Shown here in pieces: positions 43,351-54,020 of a stretch of DNA of 64,000 nucleotides. The notes below the pieces were generated by a model. It was not told where the DNA came from. It saw only the letters and a list, made by a program, of their open reading frames with translations, and ran no database searches. The stretch covers positions 62,001 through 126,000 of the forward strand of contig NW_005179067.1 in NCBI RefSeq assembly GCF_000350225.1, in the 5' to 3' direction. A program made the translations under genes and the position numbers. Each line of letters opens with the position of its first letter. Within the stretch, counting starts at the first letter, position 1. The DNA is from Chondrus crispus. Its lineage: Eukaryota; Rhodophyta; Florideophyceae; Gigartinales; Gigartinaceae.

Positions 43351-45068
43351 GGAAGGATAAGCGAGGGAGAGTCAGTTTCAACTTGCGAGGGATGGCGAAG
43401 GAGCTGCGCGAGTATCGCTGAAGGCTGGCTGGGACAGTGTTTTCCGATTTCAGGGGAAAAAATTCACCTCCCGTACGTCTCAATGAGGCCCCTGCTACAC
43501 GTATCCTTCGGGGCGTCATCTTTGGTTGACAACGGAAAGCTATTGTATTCAAGGAAGAATATCCTTTTACACAGCGCAGTGAGAATGTCCGAGCACATGA
43601 ACACCTGGATGTACACGGGATCGCTTAGATTATCGCCCAGAGTCGAACTGTACAGCCACCGCAATATCATCCTTTCTTATTCGTGCTACCCTTGCTTGCG
43701 TACAAGTCTTGAACGACATTGAGGGTTGCACTGGCAGAGCCTCTTCTGTTGTGGCTTACCAACTACACATGTATCACGTACAAACGAATTTTCTAGTCCT
43801 TCCTTTTGTCACTATGATACAACGAAACTCTTTTCTGTTTCTTTCACAACAAGTGTCGCCAATCTCGTCTCCTTGTACGTAATGATAAGAGCCTATTCTT
43901 ATTTCGCAGAAGAAAAGTCGGCTTCTATTAACGTCAGTTTTTCCTCGAAAGTTTGCTCCTCTGTAGGGGTTTTATCATGGCTATGCCTTCGCGATTCTCC
44001 CATGAACAGCCATGCCCAACTGGCATCGTTACAAGCAGTAAGAATCGTTCGGATAAGGATCTCAAACCGAAAGGTCCTGCAAATCAACCATTACTTCTCT
44101 CTATTAATCCCCTACATTCCTAGTACAGAAGTCAGTAACACTCTTAAAACAGGTTCGATTAATCTATGACACTCGAAATCGCAGGCAAGTAGACTATGTG
44201 TATGCAATTTATGTCATGGAGGTGATGAAGAAAAGACTAGACAGGTGCCGAGCATCATTTGAGGATAATCATAAAGCGTAAGCCCTGTACTATACCCTGA
44301 AAAAAATCCTGACCGCCACCTTTTTAGACGCAACAATATTCTGAATGAAAAAGGGAAAAGGCAAAAACACGCAAACTCATCAAAAAGAGACAAGTCCTGT
44401 GTTCGAAAAAGATATTTGAGGGAGACATATACACATAGAATATTTATTAATGAGAATTACGTTTTGCGTAAACAGAATGACATCATGCTTTCAATAAAGC
44501 GTCGTTATTCGTGGAGTGTCGAATGATATGCCCAGTTGTGTTCGAAACTGTCGGGGTGAGAAAGTGAATACTGTAACAGCATGCGAGTATTCTCTCATGA
44601 AAGTCTGTTCAATGAAAAATTATATTGGTCTTCCAAACCTTTCCCATCACAGACGCACTTAATAAAGAACGAACTCAGAGAAAAAGACGAAATGGCGAGC
44701 AGACACTATCCGTGAAGATGAATCCTTTTGAATTCATTATAATTTACTAAACCTGGACGGAGGCCAGGCCTCAGGTATAAAATGGCGCACATTCAGCAAT
44801 TCAAAATATGATACAGGAAACATCATGCTGAACAGTTATATTGAAATGTACGCTCCATGCCGCATCTGTGAGAAAATCTTGTGTTACTCATTAAATTCAT
44901 TCAGTTCTTCACTGACAGCAACAAGTGAGAGTAAATCCATGTACAAAGGAGTGGAGGAAAAAGCTTCAGTGACTGTTGTCCAAAACCAGGAAAGACAATT
45001 GCATATGAGAAAGCCTGTCGAGAGCTTTGCTCTGGCAATCATACCGGAGCAATCCTAAGGATTTAGAT
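43351..45068. other. Long intergenic region, no gene seen
   Basis: About 1.7 kb, increasingly AT-rich between 44200 and 44800. The longest frames (43726-44169 plus, 44825-45058 plus) lack recognisable domains. The right part presumably holds the promoter of the propeller gene; I cannot point to specific sites. Confidence 0.5.
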
Positions 45069-46676
45069 ATGTGCGAGCGAACTTTCAAGATTGGCAAGGC
45101 CGTATTAGTTTCTGTTTTGATTGTTCATCTTCACTTGCATATAGTTGGCGTCCATGGCGCGACGCCGAGGACAGATTCGCGATCGATTTATGACGGCGGT
45201 GATGGCTTTTCAAATAATCTTGCTGGGAGCTTGCTGACAAATGATTCTATTACTGGGGCTGTTGGTACTGCTGTGGACTCGAATGGAGACGTATACGTAA
45301 CTGGGAATATTGAGGCAACCGGGACAGGGGAAAATGAGCATAGCTTTGCAAAAGATGAAATTGAGGATCGCCTCGGCGGGCAAGACGTTTTCGTGCTGAA
45401 ATTGGCTTTCAACAGGACACTTCTTTGGAGCAAACGACTTGGTTCACAGGGCACTGACTTGGCTCATGCTATTGCCGTTGATGGCGAGGGTCATGTCTAT
45501 GTTACAGCAACGACAGGAAGAAACTCTGCGAACGTTAAAGCCGGACCGATTGTTGTAAAGTACGGCAACAATGGGACAAGAATTTGGATGAGAAACTATG
45601 GAAGCAAACTGGCAGGAGATAAACTCAATGCAATTGCAACGAACCAAAATTCATCCGAACTTATAATTACTGGCGCAATTGGAGCCCAATCACCACTTCA
45701 CACGAACGCTACGAAGCGCGATGTTGATGCAGTGGTCATTTTAAGATTAGGTTCTAGGGAAGGTGATATTCGCGGCCTGGCAGTTGCGGATATGTTCGAC
45801 AACTCCGTTGGAGCAGCCGGAAACGCTCTGGCTGTGAAAATAGAAAACGGAACTGGGAAATGTTACGTTGCAGGAACATCAATTATTCAGTTAGGGGGTT
45901 CCAGGATTCAGAATGCAGCAGTCTATTCATTCACGTACCCCGAATTGGAAAGGCTGTCGAAAACGCAAATATTGTCGCAAATAGATGAGATATTTGTTGG
46001 AGTAGCAACTTCAAAAAATCCATATTCTGTTTATGCAGTTGGTATGGCGGATGTAAGCATCTATTCAGAGCTAGACGGGAAAGTTGCGAGGTTTAACAGT
46101 AGCAACTTGGCGTTGGGGTGGAACAAGACGATAGAGACCGTCACATTTCCAGATCAAGCGAGTATTTCAACGGGTCTGGCCTCGGAAGCAGCTCGGGGTG
46201 TAGCGGTGGACGAATTTGGGAATGTTTACGTGATACTCGAAGCGGGGAGTGCCCTCACGGACGCGAACGAACAGGCGAAGCTGGAGAACAAACGACCAGC
46301 GATAAAAATATACGCACCAAATGGAACGGAGATGTTCACCTTTCAGTCAAATATTTCAGTGTCAACGGGAGTTGAGGCTATCCAGGTTTACAACAGAACG
46401 GCTCTAGTGAGCGGGTGGACTCTGGATTCCGAGAGCAGAGTCGCCAAGCTATATCTGTCCACATTGAATCTTCCCGCGGAACTATATCTTAACAACAGTT
46501 CTGAGTACGAACCGCCATCAGCGAATCTCGAGGGGGGACCATCGGCAAATCAGCCGGCTGACGACAGCTCACCAAGGATTGGATTAATCGCGGGAGCAAC
46601 AGGAGGAGCCGTCGGGTTACTGGTTGTAGTCGCAATTGTAATTGCGCTCTTCATGAGAGGACGAAGCGGAAGCTAG
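45069..46676 (+). CDS. Extracellular beta-propeller (SBBP/NHL-like) with C-terminal membrane anchor
   Basis: I start at the ATG at 45069 because it gives a standard signal peptide (CERTFKIGKAVLVSVLIVHL); an upstream ATG at 45027 would add 14 residues. The body has repeated blades of the SBBP type: AVDSNGDVYVTGNIEA, GGQDVFVLKLAFNRTLLWSK, then LGSQGTDLAHAIAVDGEGHV, and later GVAVDEFGNVYVILEAG. Many N-x-S/T sites fit a glycosylated outside domain. A Pro/Ser stalk leads to a membrane helix near residues 505-525 (GAVGLLVVVAIVIALFMRG). It is a single-pass surface protein of unknown ligand. Such propellers are more familiar in bacteria, so bacterial origin is possible but unproven. Confidence 0.8.
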   Translation: MCERTFKIGKAVLVSVLIVHLHLHIVGVHGATPRTDSRSIYDGGDGFSNNLAGSLLTNDSITGAVGTAVDSNGDVYVTGNIEATGTGENEHSFAKDEIEDRLGGQDVFVLKLAFNRTLLWSKRLGSQGTDLAHAIAVDGEGHVYVTATTGRNSANVKAGPIVVKYGNNGTRIWMRNYGSKLAGDKLNAIATNQNSSELIITGAIGAQSPLHTNATKRDVDAVVILRLGSREGDIRGLAVADMFDNSVGAAGNALAVKIENGTGKCYVAGTSIIQLGGSRIQNAAVYSFTYPELERLSKTQILSQIDEIFVGVATSKNPYSVYAVGMADVSIYSELDGKVARFNSSNLALGWNKTIETVTFPDQASISTGLASEAARGVAVDEFGNVYVILEAGSALTDANEQAKLENKRPAIKIYAPNGTEMFTFQSNISVSTGVEAIQVYNRTALVSGWTLDSESRVAKLYLSTLNLPAELYLNNSSEYEPPSANLEGGPSANQPADDSSPRIGLIAGATGGAVGLLVVVAIVIALFMRGRSGS

Positions 46677-48221
46677 TGTTTCGAGGACCCCAAACGGAAA
46701 TAAATTGCTACCCTCGTTGTAGTAATGTTTTCCGGACTGAGCGGATGCAATAGTGTGCCCGGAGTCATTAGAAGGACTACGATGGTATAGATGGCGGCAT
46801 ATTGTGTTTCAGGGGCAATTGGCCAGCTAGGGATCGAGGAAGAGGTCTCAGCTGAGGCTGGGAAAAGTAGAAAGGATTCAGGGGGAGGATGGACGGAATT
46901 GGGATAAGCGATAGGCCTAGCGTTGGAATTTTGGGGGTACCCAAATTGCCCCATTACCCAAATTATGCCGATGAGAAGGGTACTGTATGTACAGTAGTTC
47001 GCGACAGCTTCTTATCGGACTGGGGCCTGCCCCATGTGAGGACAGCCCTAATGTTTGCATATACAGGGGGGTCTCCTCAATAGTTCGCTTTACAACAGTG
47101 CACATGGCAACAGTGCACACGGCCAAATGTGCACCCCTTTCAGCGATGTCACAACTCTTGCCACGTGTTCACCTGTGCACGTGGAGCCATGCCGATGTAG
47201 ATGCACACCGCTGCGCTGCGGTTGACCACGACCGAACACCCCGACCACCGATGGCGACCACCGCGACCACCGACCTATCACCAAAAAGCGAGAAGCGACG
47301 TCAAATGCTCATATCGGAGCATTTGGTGGCCGGTGGGCTGTGACCTGTGGATGGACCTTTATTAGTTCGCGCTGTCAGTAGTGCGTCTCTATAGCTGATG
47401 GCACGAGGGTGCACTATTGAGGGGTACCTACTGTATATTATATTTTTGAAAATTTACATATTATATATTTAATTGACAATTTAGAAATGCATTTTGACAA
47501 CAATTACCTGGACGTACTTGTCCTCGCCAATTACATATTGCAGAACACCAGGAAGACAATTATCGAATACATTGAAAGAGTTAGAATGAAATGCGGATTA
47601 AAATACACAGCTGGCTTTTTATCTGGCGTTTTTGGTTGCGATGCAAATACAAATGCGGTTTTAAGGTTGCTTAAAAAAGCTTCTTTTTCGGGCATTTCTA
47701 AAAACAGCCGGAAAGGATACGTGGTTCTCGCAAATCTCTTCCCTTCCACGGCGGAGAAGTCGGGTACGGTGAGGAGGGTTACCTTCCTCCTTCTTGTCAA
47801 GAGAGCAAAAGTCTAGAAAAAATGAGTTGAAAATTGACCTCATGTGAAGACGACGGTCAGATAGGCACTCTTGATATGCAGAGACGGCGAGAGCTAGAGC
47901 TGAAGGCCAGAAAACGGAAGTATCATACTGACGAGTCCTGCAGCACGGGAAAGAATTTGAGTGTCTGCGGGGCAGTTGAGCGGGCACTTGTTGAATGGGT
48001 TTAAGTGGACAGGACGGGTCACAGCGGCGGGTTGCACACAATCAGCCACCCAATAAAAAATCTTGACATTTGTTCCATTAAAATATCCATCTGTCTGTGC
48101 GTTCTCATACCGTACTGTATCGACTACCCAAGGGTACCGTATCTGCTTGAGATTTACCTCCGCATCAACTATCGCGCTAGTTGCTTTGTGCCGTCCACCA
48201 GTTCCTGCGTCCGTTGTGACC
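46677..48221. other. Intergenic region with dense inverted words
   Basis: No gene supported. Around 46985-47435 there are many short inverted words (TACTGTATGTACAGTA at 46980, GTGCACATGGC, CACGTGTTCACCTGTGCACG). Two short opposing frames at 47487-47816 are not convincing. Confidence 0.4.
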
Positions 48222-49667
48222 ATGACCACACCCTCGCTCAATCGGTCCTCCAGACCTCCGAAACTCGACCGCTTCACAACTTCGCTTTCTCCCGTCATGA
48301 AACAGACTACACTGACCTTTCTTACTCCTATCACCGCCTCACCTGCTTTCCCGAGCTCAACTATTCCATTTTCAGATCGAGCAAAGACTTCACTAGTTAG
48401 AACAGCACTGGTTTTTCACAAACGCCGTAGGGCATCCTCTGTTCGATCTTGCACAGAACCATCGAAGTCGAAAACGCAATATCTGTCCTCACAAGCTCCC
48501 GACCCTGCGCCGCTACGCGAGTCTAATGCATCACCGGAGAGCAATGGCGCTCCACAGCCCTCTGCATCCCCGTTGCATTCAAAAGATGAACATCCAAACA
48601 TAGCGAAGGAGAAAGCTAGCGAGGAGCAAGAACCGAGTCTTCCATCGAATCCCATAGAGCTTTCCATTGGAAACTTCTCAACCTCAATACCTTCTCGCTG
48701 GCTCCTTTATTGCGTTCCATTTCTCTGGGGATCCTTTGGTCCAGCTGTGCGACTTTTATTTTCACAAGAGCCGCACCCTGATCCCTCCGTGTTCAACACG
48801 GAGCGCCTGGTTCTATCCACCCTTGTATATGTTCCTGTATTAGCAGCTGAATGGGCCGCTTTCCGCAACACTCAGGCATCCCCACCGACTGCAGAGCCGA
48901 AAAAGTCTTTCGCCTTCGTCAAGGCAGGCGCGGAATTAGGCGTATACGTTTTTCTGGCAAACGTAGCTCAAGTCATTGGGCTTCAACAGACCAGCGCGAG
49001 CCGGGCTGCCTTTCTTGTACAACTGCAAACAGTTATTGTACCCGTACTGGCGGGTGTTTTTGGGCTCGACAAGATCACCCCAAAGACTTGGCTCTCATCC
49101 TTAATCGCTGTCGGCGGGGTGGCCTTACTCAGTTCCGACAAGGGACATGGCACGGTCTCGTCTTTCACAGGAGATGCGCTTGAGGTGCTTTCTGCGTTCT
49201 TCTTCTCTACATATATCATTCGATTAAGCAAATATTGCAATGAAATCCCGGCAAACCCGCTCGTTGCAATGAAAATCGCTGTTCAGGCAGTCCTATCCAT
49301 AGGATGGGCTCTGTCTGCCGAAATCGGTATCCTCTTTAACCACGGCCCCAACGATCTGTCTAAAGGAGATGAAGTTGCGGCTTGGACGCTCGGAGCTGTG
49401 TTGGTGAACGCTGGAGTTGTAGTGTGGACGGGGTTGTTCTCGTCGGCTCTATCAGGATGGGCTCAAACCAAAGGACAGCAAGGAGTTCCCGCTAGTGAGG
49501 CAGTTGTCATTTTTGCTACGCAGCCACTTTGGGCTAGCGGTGTCGCGGCAATTATTTTGGGGGAAAGTTTTGGGGCGAAGGGGTTCGCAGGTGGGGCTCT
49601 GATTGTTGCAGCCACGCTACTTGCTGCTTCATCCAACTCAAAAGAAGAAGAGAAAAAGGAGGCCTAG
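48222..49667 (+). CDS. DMT/EamA-family carrier, probably plastid envelope
   Basis: The protein has about ten hydrophobic segments in two related halves, as in EamA/drug-metabolite transporters: LLYCVPFLWGSFGPAVRLLF, then LGVYVFLANVAQVIGLQQTS, AAFLVQLQTVIVPVLAGVFG and, in the second half, SEAVVIFATQPLWASGVAAI followed by ILGESFGAKGFAGGALIVAA. I choose the ATG at 48222 because the following 70 residues are Ser/Thr/Arg-rich and almost free of acids, like a plastid transit peptide. The frame is open upstream to an ATG at 48063. A Glu/Ser-rich linker separates the transit region from the membrane part. Substrate unknown; related plant proteins sit in plastid or plasma membranes. Confidence 0.8.
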   Translation: MTTPSLNRSSRPPKLDRFTTSLSPVMKQTTLTFLTPITASPAFPSSTIPFSDRAKTSLVRTALVFHKRRRASSVRSCTEPSKSKTQYLSSQAPDPAPLRESNASPESNGAPQPSASPLHSKDEHPNIAKEKASEEQEPSLPSNPIELSIGNFSTSIPSRWLLYCVPFLWGSFGPAVRLLFSQEPHPDPSVFNTERLVLSTLVYVPVLAAEWAAFRNTQASPPTAEPKKSFAFVKAGAELGVYVFLANVAQVIGLQQTSASRAAFLVQLQTVIVPVLAGVFGLDKITPKTWLSSLIAVGGVALLSSDKGHGTVSSFTGDALEVLSAFFFSTYIIRLSKYCNEIPANPLVAMKIAVQAVLSIGWALSAEIGILFNHGPNDLSKGDEVAAWTLGAVLVNAGVVVWTGLFSSALSGWAQTKGQQGVPASEAVVIFATQPLWASGVAAIILGESFGAKGFAGGALIVAATLLAASSNSKEEEKKEA

Positions 49668-49984
49668 TTGGCCTAGTTTGCGTTGGCCTAGTTTGCGAGT
49701 TTGCAGTTCGCAAACCCTGAATGCTTATTAGCAGGAGCAAAGGTATCTCTCATTGATTTTCCTCACCCTATGTGTTTTGCCTATAGCTAGGCGCCAGGCA
49801 TCACCGAATCGTCAAGAGCCGTCCTTTTGGAGCCATCGAGATATTTTTCTGCCACGAGGGCTTCCCCGTACAGTCGCACTTTAACGCATCAGATGAAATC
49901 TAGTGATGGACAGCCACCGGGGAGAAGGTTGTAATTTTTTCATTATCATCCATGCAATATAAAGTGCTGTTCTCCTCACGGCTC

Positions 49985-50200
49985 GTAAACCTAACAGCAG
50001 TCTGGAGGAGATTGGCAACGGATCGATTTTTGCTCAGTCCAGAGATGACGGTACCGGCCCGGGCTATCATGGTCAGGCTACGGCCCCTATTCTCGGGGTA
50101 TGGGCGTAAGACGCATGATGGCTGACCACGAGAACCTACAGGTTCCTTGTGGTTAGCATCTGCGACGGTGATTATTTATTGGAACGCGACAGAGGAAGTT
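49985..50200 (+). ncRNA. Possible structured noncoding RNA
   Basis: This stretch in the 919-base gap between two convergent genes has no coding sense but strong local pairing: GACCACGAGAACCT with AGGTTCCTTGTGGTT (near 50122-50157), CCCC/GGGG around 50090-50100, and ACCGGCCCGGG near 50053. A TATA-like AATATAAAG lies about 25 bases upstream of 49985. I could not match it to U1-U6, SRP, RNase P or a snoRNA class. The remainder of 49668-50586 shows nothing. Confidence 0.25.
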
Positions 50201-50586
50201 GAGAAGGAAAGGCAGCGAGGAAGCTCTGTACGACTTTTTATATGTAAATATATATATACAATATCGGTATGAAAGGTTGCGTAGGCCACTAACTCTTCTG
50301 TTTGTGAAACGACCCACACATACCCGTTTCAATGAGCGTACGTCCAGCTCACGCAGGTAGTCTGTGCGAATATCTGTCCAGGGCGGCTCACGTCAGTGTT
50401 CGGTAAGTATTACCTCGCGGTGAAAACTGTCTCTAGGTACTGAAACGTCCAGAGTGACGAGTAAGAAAGCTCGTGATCAAGGCTCTAGAGAGATTGCGGC
50501 GCCCACGACCCTATTCCTCGAGTCTCCCTCTAGCCAAGAACGCGAGACAGGATAGCATATACAAGGTAAATTTACTTGTCCACGAA

Positions 50587-52041
50587 CTATTCGTCGCGAT
50601 TGTCGGCGTTGAGATCTTCAAATTTATCTTTGGGAGCACCGCAGGCTGGACACACGAAGTCGTCGCCGTAAAACTTGAATTCTCTCCCTGCTGCCGGGAA
50701 CAGAGTGTAGCCACAATCCGAGCACTGGTACGCATGTACTGCAGCTTTGGCCGGCTGAGCAGAACGAGCGGGATAGTCAAGCTCTGCTACATTCGGTTTG
50801 GACGCCTCTTCAGCCTCCGCAGCGGCAAGATCGGCGGCCTCCTTCTCTTTCCGGCGTATCCTTGCGAGGACGACTCCATCAAAAAGGGCCTTTGCGTCAG
50901 CGGGATCCAAGCGCAGGGCAGCTGCTGCTGCCATAGGTGGTTCGTCGACGTCGTTGGCATCGATCTGCTCATTGACAAACTCTCGATAGCATCGCTCCAG
51001 CATGTTTCGCTGAAGATCGGCAACGGTACCTGCGCTGTACGGAAAGAGCGGGATCAGGGATAGGCGTTGACTGTGGTCGACAGACACGATGCGTTCGGCG
51101 ATGAATAGAAGCTTTCCAAGAAGACTGGGAGCGTCGTTCAGGGTTGCGGCAAGGGAATTGACGGTTTTGACGGCCTTGTCATCTGAGATTTTCAGCAAGG
51201 CTTTGATAATGGAAACGTCCTGGATAGTGGACGGGACGACGGTCTTCTCCGTAACGAGGTTGCGCAAGTAGCTCGCAAACATGGCGCCACGCAAAATACC
51301 GGGCCCCAATTTGCGCTTGTACTCAGAGGTGATTTCACGCTTAGTATCCGGGGTGTTGCCGTATAAGACGACAACTTGGCCGTACTCATCGACAAGGTCC
51401 TCCTGTCTGGCGACAAAACGCTTCTTCGCCAACCAGGCGACACCGACGAGGACGGCAGATGCGGCGACGTACGGGATGATGGACCAAAATCCGACGCGCT
51501 GTGGGGCCATGAGGTCGGAACGGCGTTGGGACGGGAGTGGCTGCTCGGTGTAGCGGTGGGAGGGGTCCTGGCCGTTTGTCTGGGAGGGGCGACGCATCGG
51601 GGTTATTGCTCGAGCTGTGGCGACGTGAGTGACTTGGGATTCGGCAAGGGAAGGTTGGTCAGCGTTTGGTCGGATGGGGCGGATGGCAGCCATGCGTGGG
51701 TGGGCCGAGTGGGAGGAGATTTGGAGGGGGAGAGCGCGGGGTGAGGGGGTACCACGGCGGGATGGCAGGAAGTTTGAGGAGAATTGAGTGCGGGGGCAGT
51801 GCGGGCGGGTCGGATGGGTCGGGGAGAAACGTGGTGGGGCGTAGATACGGATGACAGGGACGAGGGTTTGGAAGGCCATGGCGAAGGAGGAGGAGTTGGG
51901 CATGTTTCGGAACGGGGATCGGATGAGGGTTGGGAGCGGGGGACACGGGTGAGGGCGGAAGAGGAGGGCGGAAGAGGAGGCGACGGGGCAAGAATACTGT
52001 CTTCGTTTGGAAAGCACCGGCGTGGAGATAGTGCAGTTCAC
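50587..52041 (-). CDS. Plastid rubredoxin-domain membrane protein
   Basis: The 484 residues begin with about 150 residues rich in Ser, Pro and Arg and nearly free of acids, as in a plastid transit peptide. A membrane helix follows (FWSIIPYVAASAVLVGVAWL, about residues 186-206). Then come about 200 mostly helical residues (GPGILRGAMFASYLRNLVTE) whose repeats faintly resemble Tic110-type regions. The C-terminus is a rubredoxin: CSDCGYTLFP then FVCPACGAPKDKF, supplying four cysteines for one iron. Membrane-linked rubredoxins such as RBD1/RubA help photosystem assembly; here the rubredoxin is C-terminal with a large helical insert, so the role is only suggested. The start shares a divergent promoter of at most about 420 bases with the next gene. 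Confidence 0.75.
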   Translation of the reverse strand: MNCTISTPVLSKRRQYSCPVASSSALLFRPHPCPPLPTLIRSPFRNMPNSSSFAMAFQTLVPVIRIYAPPRFSPTHPTRPHCPRTQFSSNFLPSRRGTPSPRALPLQISSHSAHPRMAAIRPIRPNADQPSLAESQVTHVATARAITPMRRPSQTNGQDPSHRYTEQPLPSQRRSDLMAPQRVGFWSIIPYVAASAVLVGVAWLAKKRFVARQEDLVDEYGQVVVLYGNTPDTKREITSEYKRKLGPGILRGAMFASYLRNLVTEKTVVPSTIQDVSIIKALLKISDDKAVKTVNSLAATLNDAPSLLGKLLFIAERIVSVDHSQRLSLIPLFPYSAGTVADLQRNMLERCYREFVNEQIDANDVDEPPMAAAAALRLDPADAKALFDGVVLARIRRKEKEAADLAAAEAEEASKPNVAELDYPARSAQPAKAAVHAYQCSDCGYTLFPAAGREFKFYGDDFVCPACGAPKDKFEDLNADNRDE

Positions 52042-52462
52042 TTAATTCGTTTAGTTTGGTGGTAGATCAGCGACGAGCTCAATGGGAAATTGGGGACAGG
52101 CTGGTCTGCGGGCAGAGATCTCCACTGTAAGAGATTCGTTTTGAAAGGAAAATTTTCGCGCCAAAAGCTTGCAAGCCAGCATTGTCCTTCGCTTCCCTTT
52201 AGTCAGGTGGGAAGCATGGATAAGTCGCCAGGAGGGCAACCGAGTTTTGCATCTTTGAAAGAGGGGCAGCTCTTGACAACCAAACCCTCAACCCCGCCGC
52301 ATGCCTTCCTCCAACCCCCACCGGAACCCAACCCTCAACACGAACCCTAGCCCCTTCTACCAACCCCGCTTCAAGCTTCACACTGCCACCATCACCTCCT
52401 CAACCCCCATCGCAACCACCACCGCGACCGCACCTGCACCCCCCACCACACCGCCAAAGCTT

Positions 52463-53781
52463 AATCTCCACCACAGCCCGCCTCCAACCAACTCGGTTAC
52501 CCCCAACCTCCCCATCACCCACCTCGTCTCCTGCTATCCCCTCATCCTCGCCTCCTCCCCCAACTCCTTTCCGTCTGGCGTCTCCACCCTTCCTACCCTG
52601 CCCACAGCCCCACCTCCAGCCCCACCTCCCGCCCTCTGTGCACCCTCCAATCCCAATGGCTTCCACCCCAACACTACATCATCACCTACCTTGCCGTCGC
52701 CCCAGACGTCTCTGTCCTCCTCCTCCTCCTCCGCCAACAAAACCCTCCGCCCGCCTCTCAACCCACCTCCGCGCTCGTCCTGCTCCGCCCCTCCGACTGC
52801 GCTCTCCTCATCCGTCTCTCCCTCCCGCCCACCTTCCGCCTTCCCCCGCATCCCACCACCTCCCCTTCTGCAACCCACTACATCACCTTCATCTCTTCCT
52901 CCCCATCTCCCACGTTCCCGTCTCATCCCATTCCCTCTCGCCCGGAACATCTATCCCCGCATCTCCGCCACGCCTTCAACATCAACTGCGAAAACCCCAC
53001 CCTCGACGCCCCGTTTTCCCCCGCCCTGGCTCTCGACGTCGCCCCGGCCCCCTACGCCGTCGCCGTTTCGGGCTCCGACGGCCCCATTGCAGTCTATCGT
53101 TTCACGTCTGGCTACAAGTGCTTACTTAGCCACAACCTCCTCAACATCGCCCAATTCTTCACCCGAACCCCCCTCCTTCGAATGTCCCCCGTTCCGCACC
53201 TCGCTCCCACACCTCACGCAAATCAAACCTTTGGTCTCGCCCTTTGCACCGACCACTCTGCGGTCTTGCTTCAAGATGCCATGCCTGCGTCCCCTATCGC
53301 CTTGCAGGCATGCCGCCCGCTCGCCATTTGTGCCTTCCGTTGGCCCGCCCCCGGAGAAATGTCCGCAGTCATACTCGTCCTACGCGATCCTGCCGCTGGG
53401 GGAAAACCAGCCAAGCTGGGCTGTGAAGCGCGCTTGGCGTTTGCCGTCGCTTCTGCGCAACGCGTTGTGCAATTTTCGCCCGTTCGAGGCGTCTACGAAC
53501 GCGATGTTGACAACGTCCATGTATTGCGGGAGGACATGCATTCGGCCATTGTCATTTTGCAGTGCACAACGCAGCTTTTGTGCTATCGCATCAGTGTGAA
53601 TGCGTCGGGCGCATTTCGAGTTGCAGAGGCTAATACCGATAATGGTTTTACTGATGTACGGACTGACAAGGAGGTCCGTTATGAAAGTTTGTTGAGAGTG
53701 GGGGATCACATAGTCGGCGCGAATACCGACGGGTCAACAGTAGTTCTAGATCCCCTGATTAGACGTCGTTTCGGGCCATAG
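52463..53781 (+). CDS. Propeller-like protein, 5' end uncertain
   Basis: The frame that ends at 53781 is open from 52463 and reads sensibly at least from 52650 (SQWLPPQHYIITYLAVAPDV) through FNINCENPTLDAPFSPALAL, APYAVAVSGSDGPIAVYRF and VYERDVDNVHVLREDMHSAI to the end (VGANTDGSTVVLDPLIRRRF). Strands of the SGSDGPIAVY type suggest a WD40-like propeller. Upstream, the same frame begins with an ATG at 52216 (MDKSPGGQPSFASLKEGQLL) but has stops at 52350 and 52462. A short intron between about 52270 and 52470 would join them, though I cannot choose its sites. The C-rich DNA leaves other frames open by composition; I regard those as shadows. Function unknown. Confidence 0.5.
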
Positions 53782-54020
53782 TCTACCCGAGAGCGAAAGA
53801 AAAGAATATAAGTGTCACTTCTGCAGTCGGATGGGTTCTGTGGGCGGCGCTGTCCATCACGCGTGGGGCAGTTTCCGCTGCAGCGTTTATGAGATCCTTT
53901 CTCAGCGATTTTTATGTTGGGCAACGGTTGTGTCCTTTGACAGTTCGTTCCTCCGTGGCTGTATTATTAAGATTGCCAGTTTTTCATGCTGCGATCAAAC
54001 CCCACTCTGCCGAGGAAAGT

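Noticed and set aside
46992-47433. A possible TA-flanked pogo-like MITE with ends CAGTAG
   Set aside because: Only six terminal bases match and the rest of the ends diverge, so chance is a sufficient explanation.
52301-53599. A 432-codon Pro/Ser/Thr-rich frame and its mirror on the minus strand
   Set aside because: C-rich DNA lacks stops in several frames. The register ending at 53781 reads as a natural protein and overlaps it.
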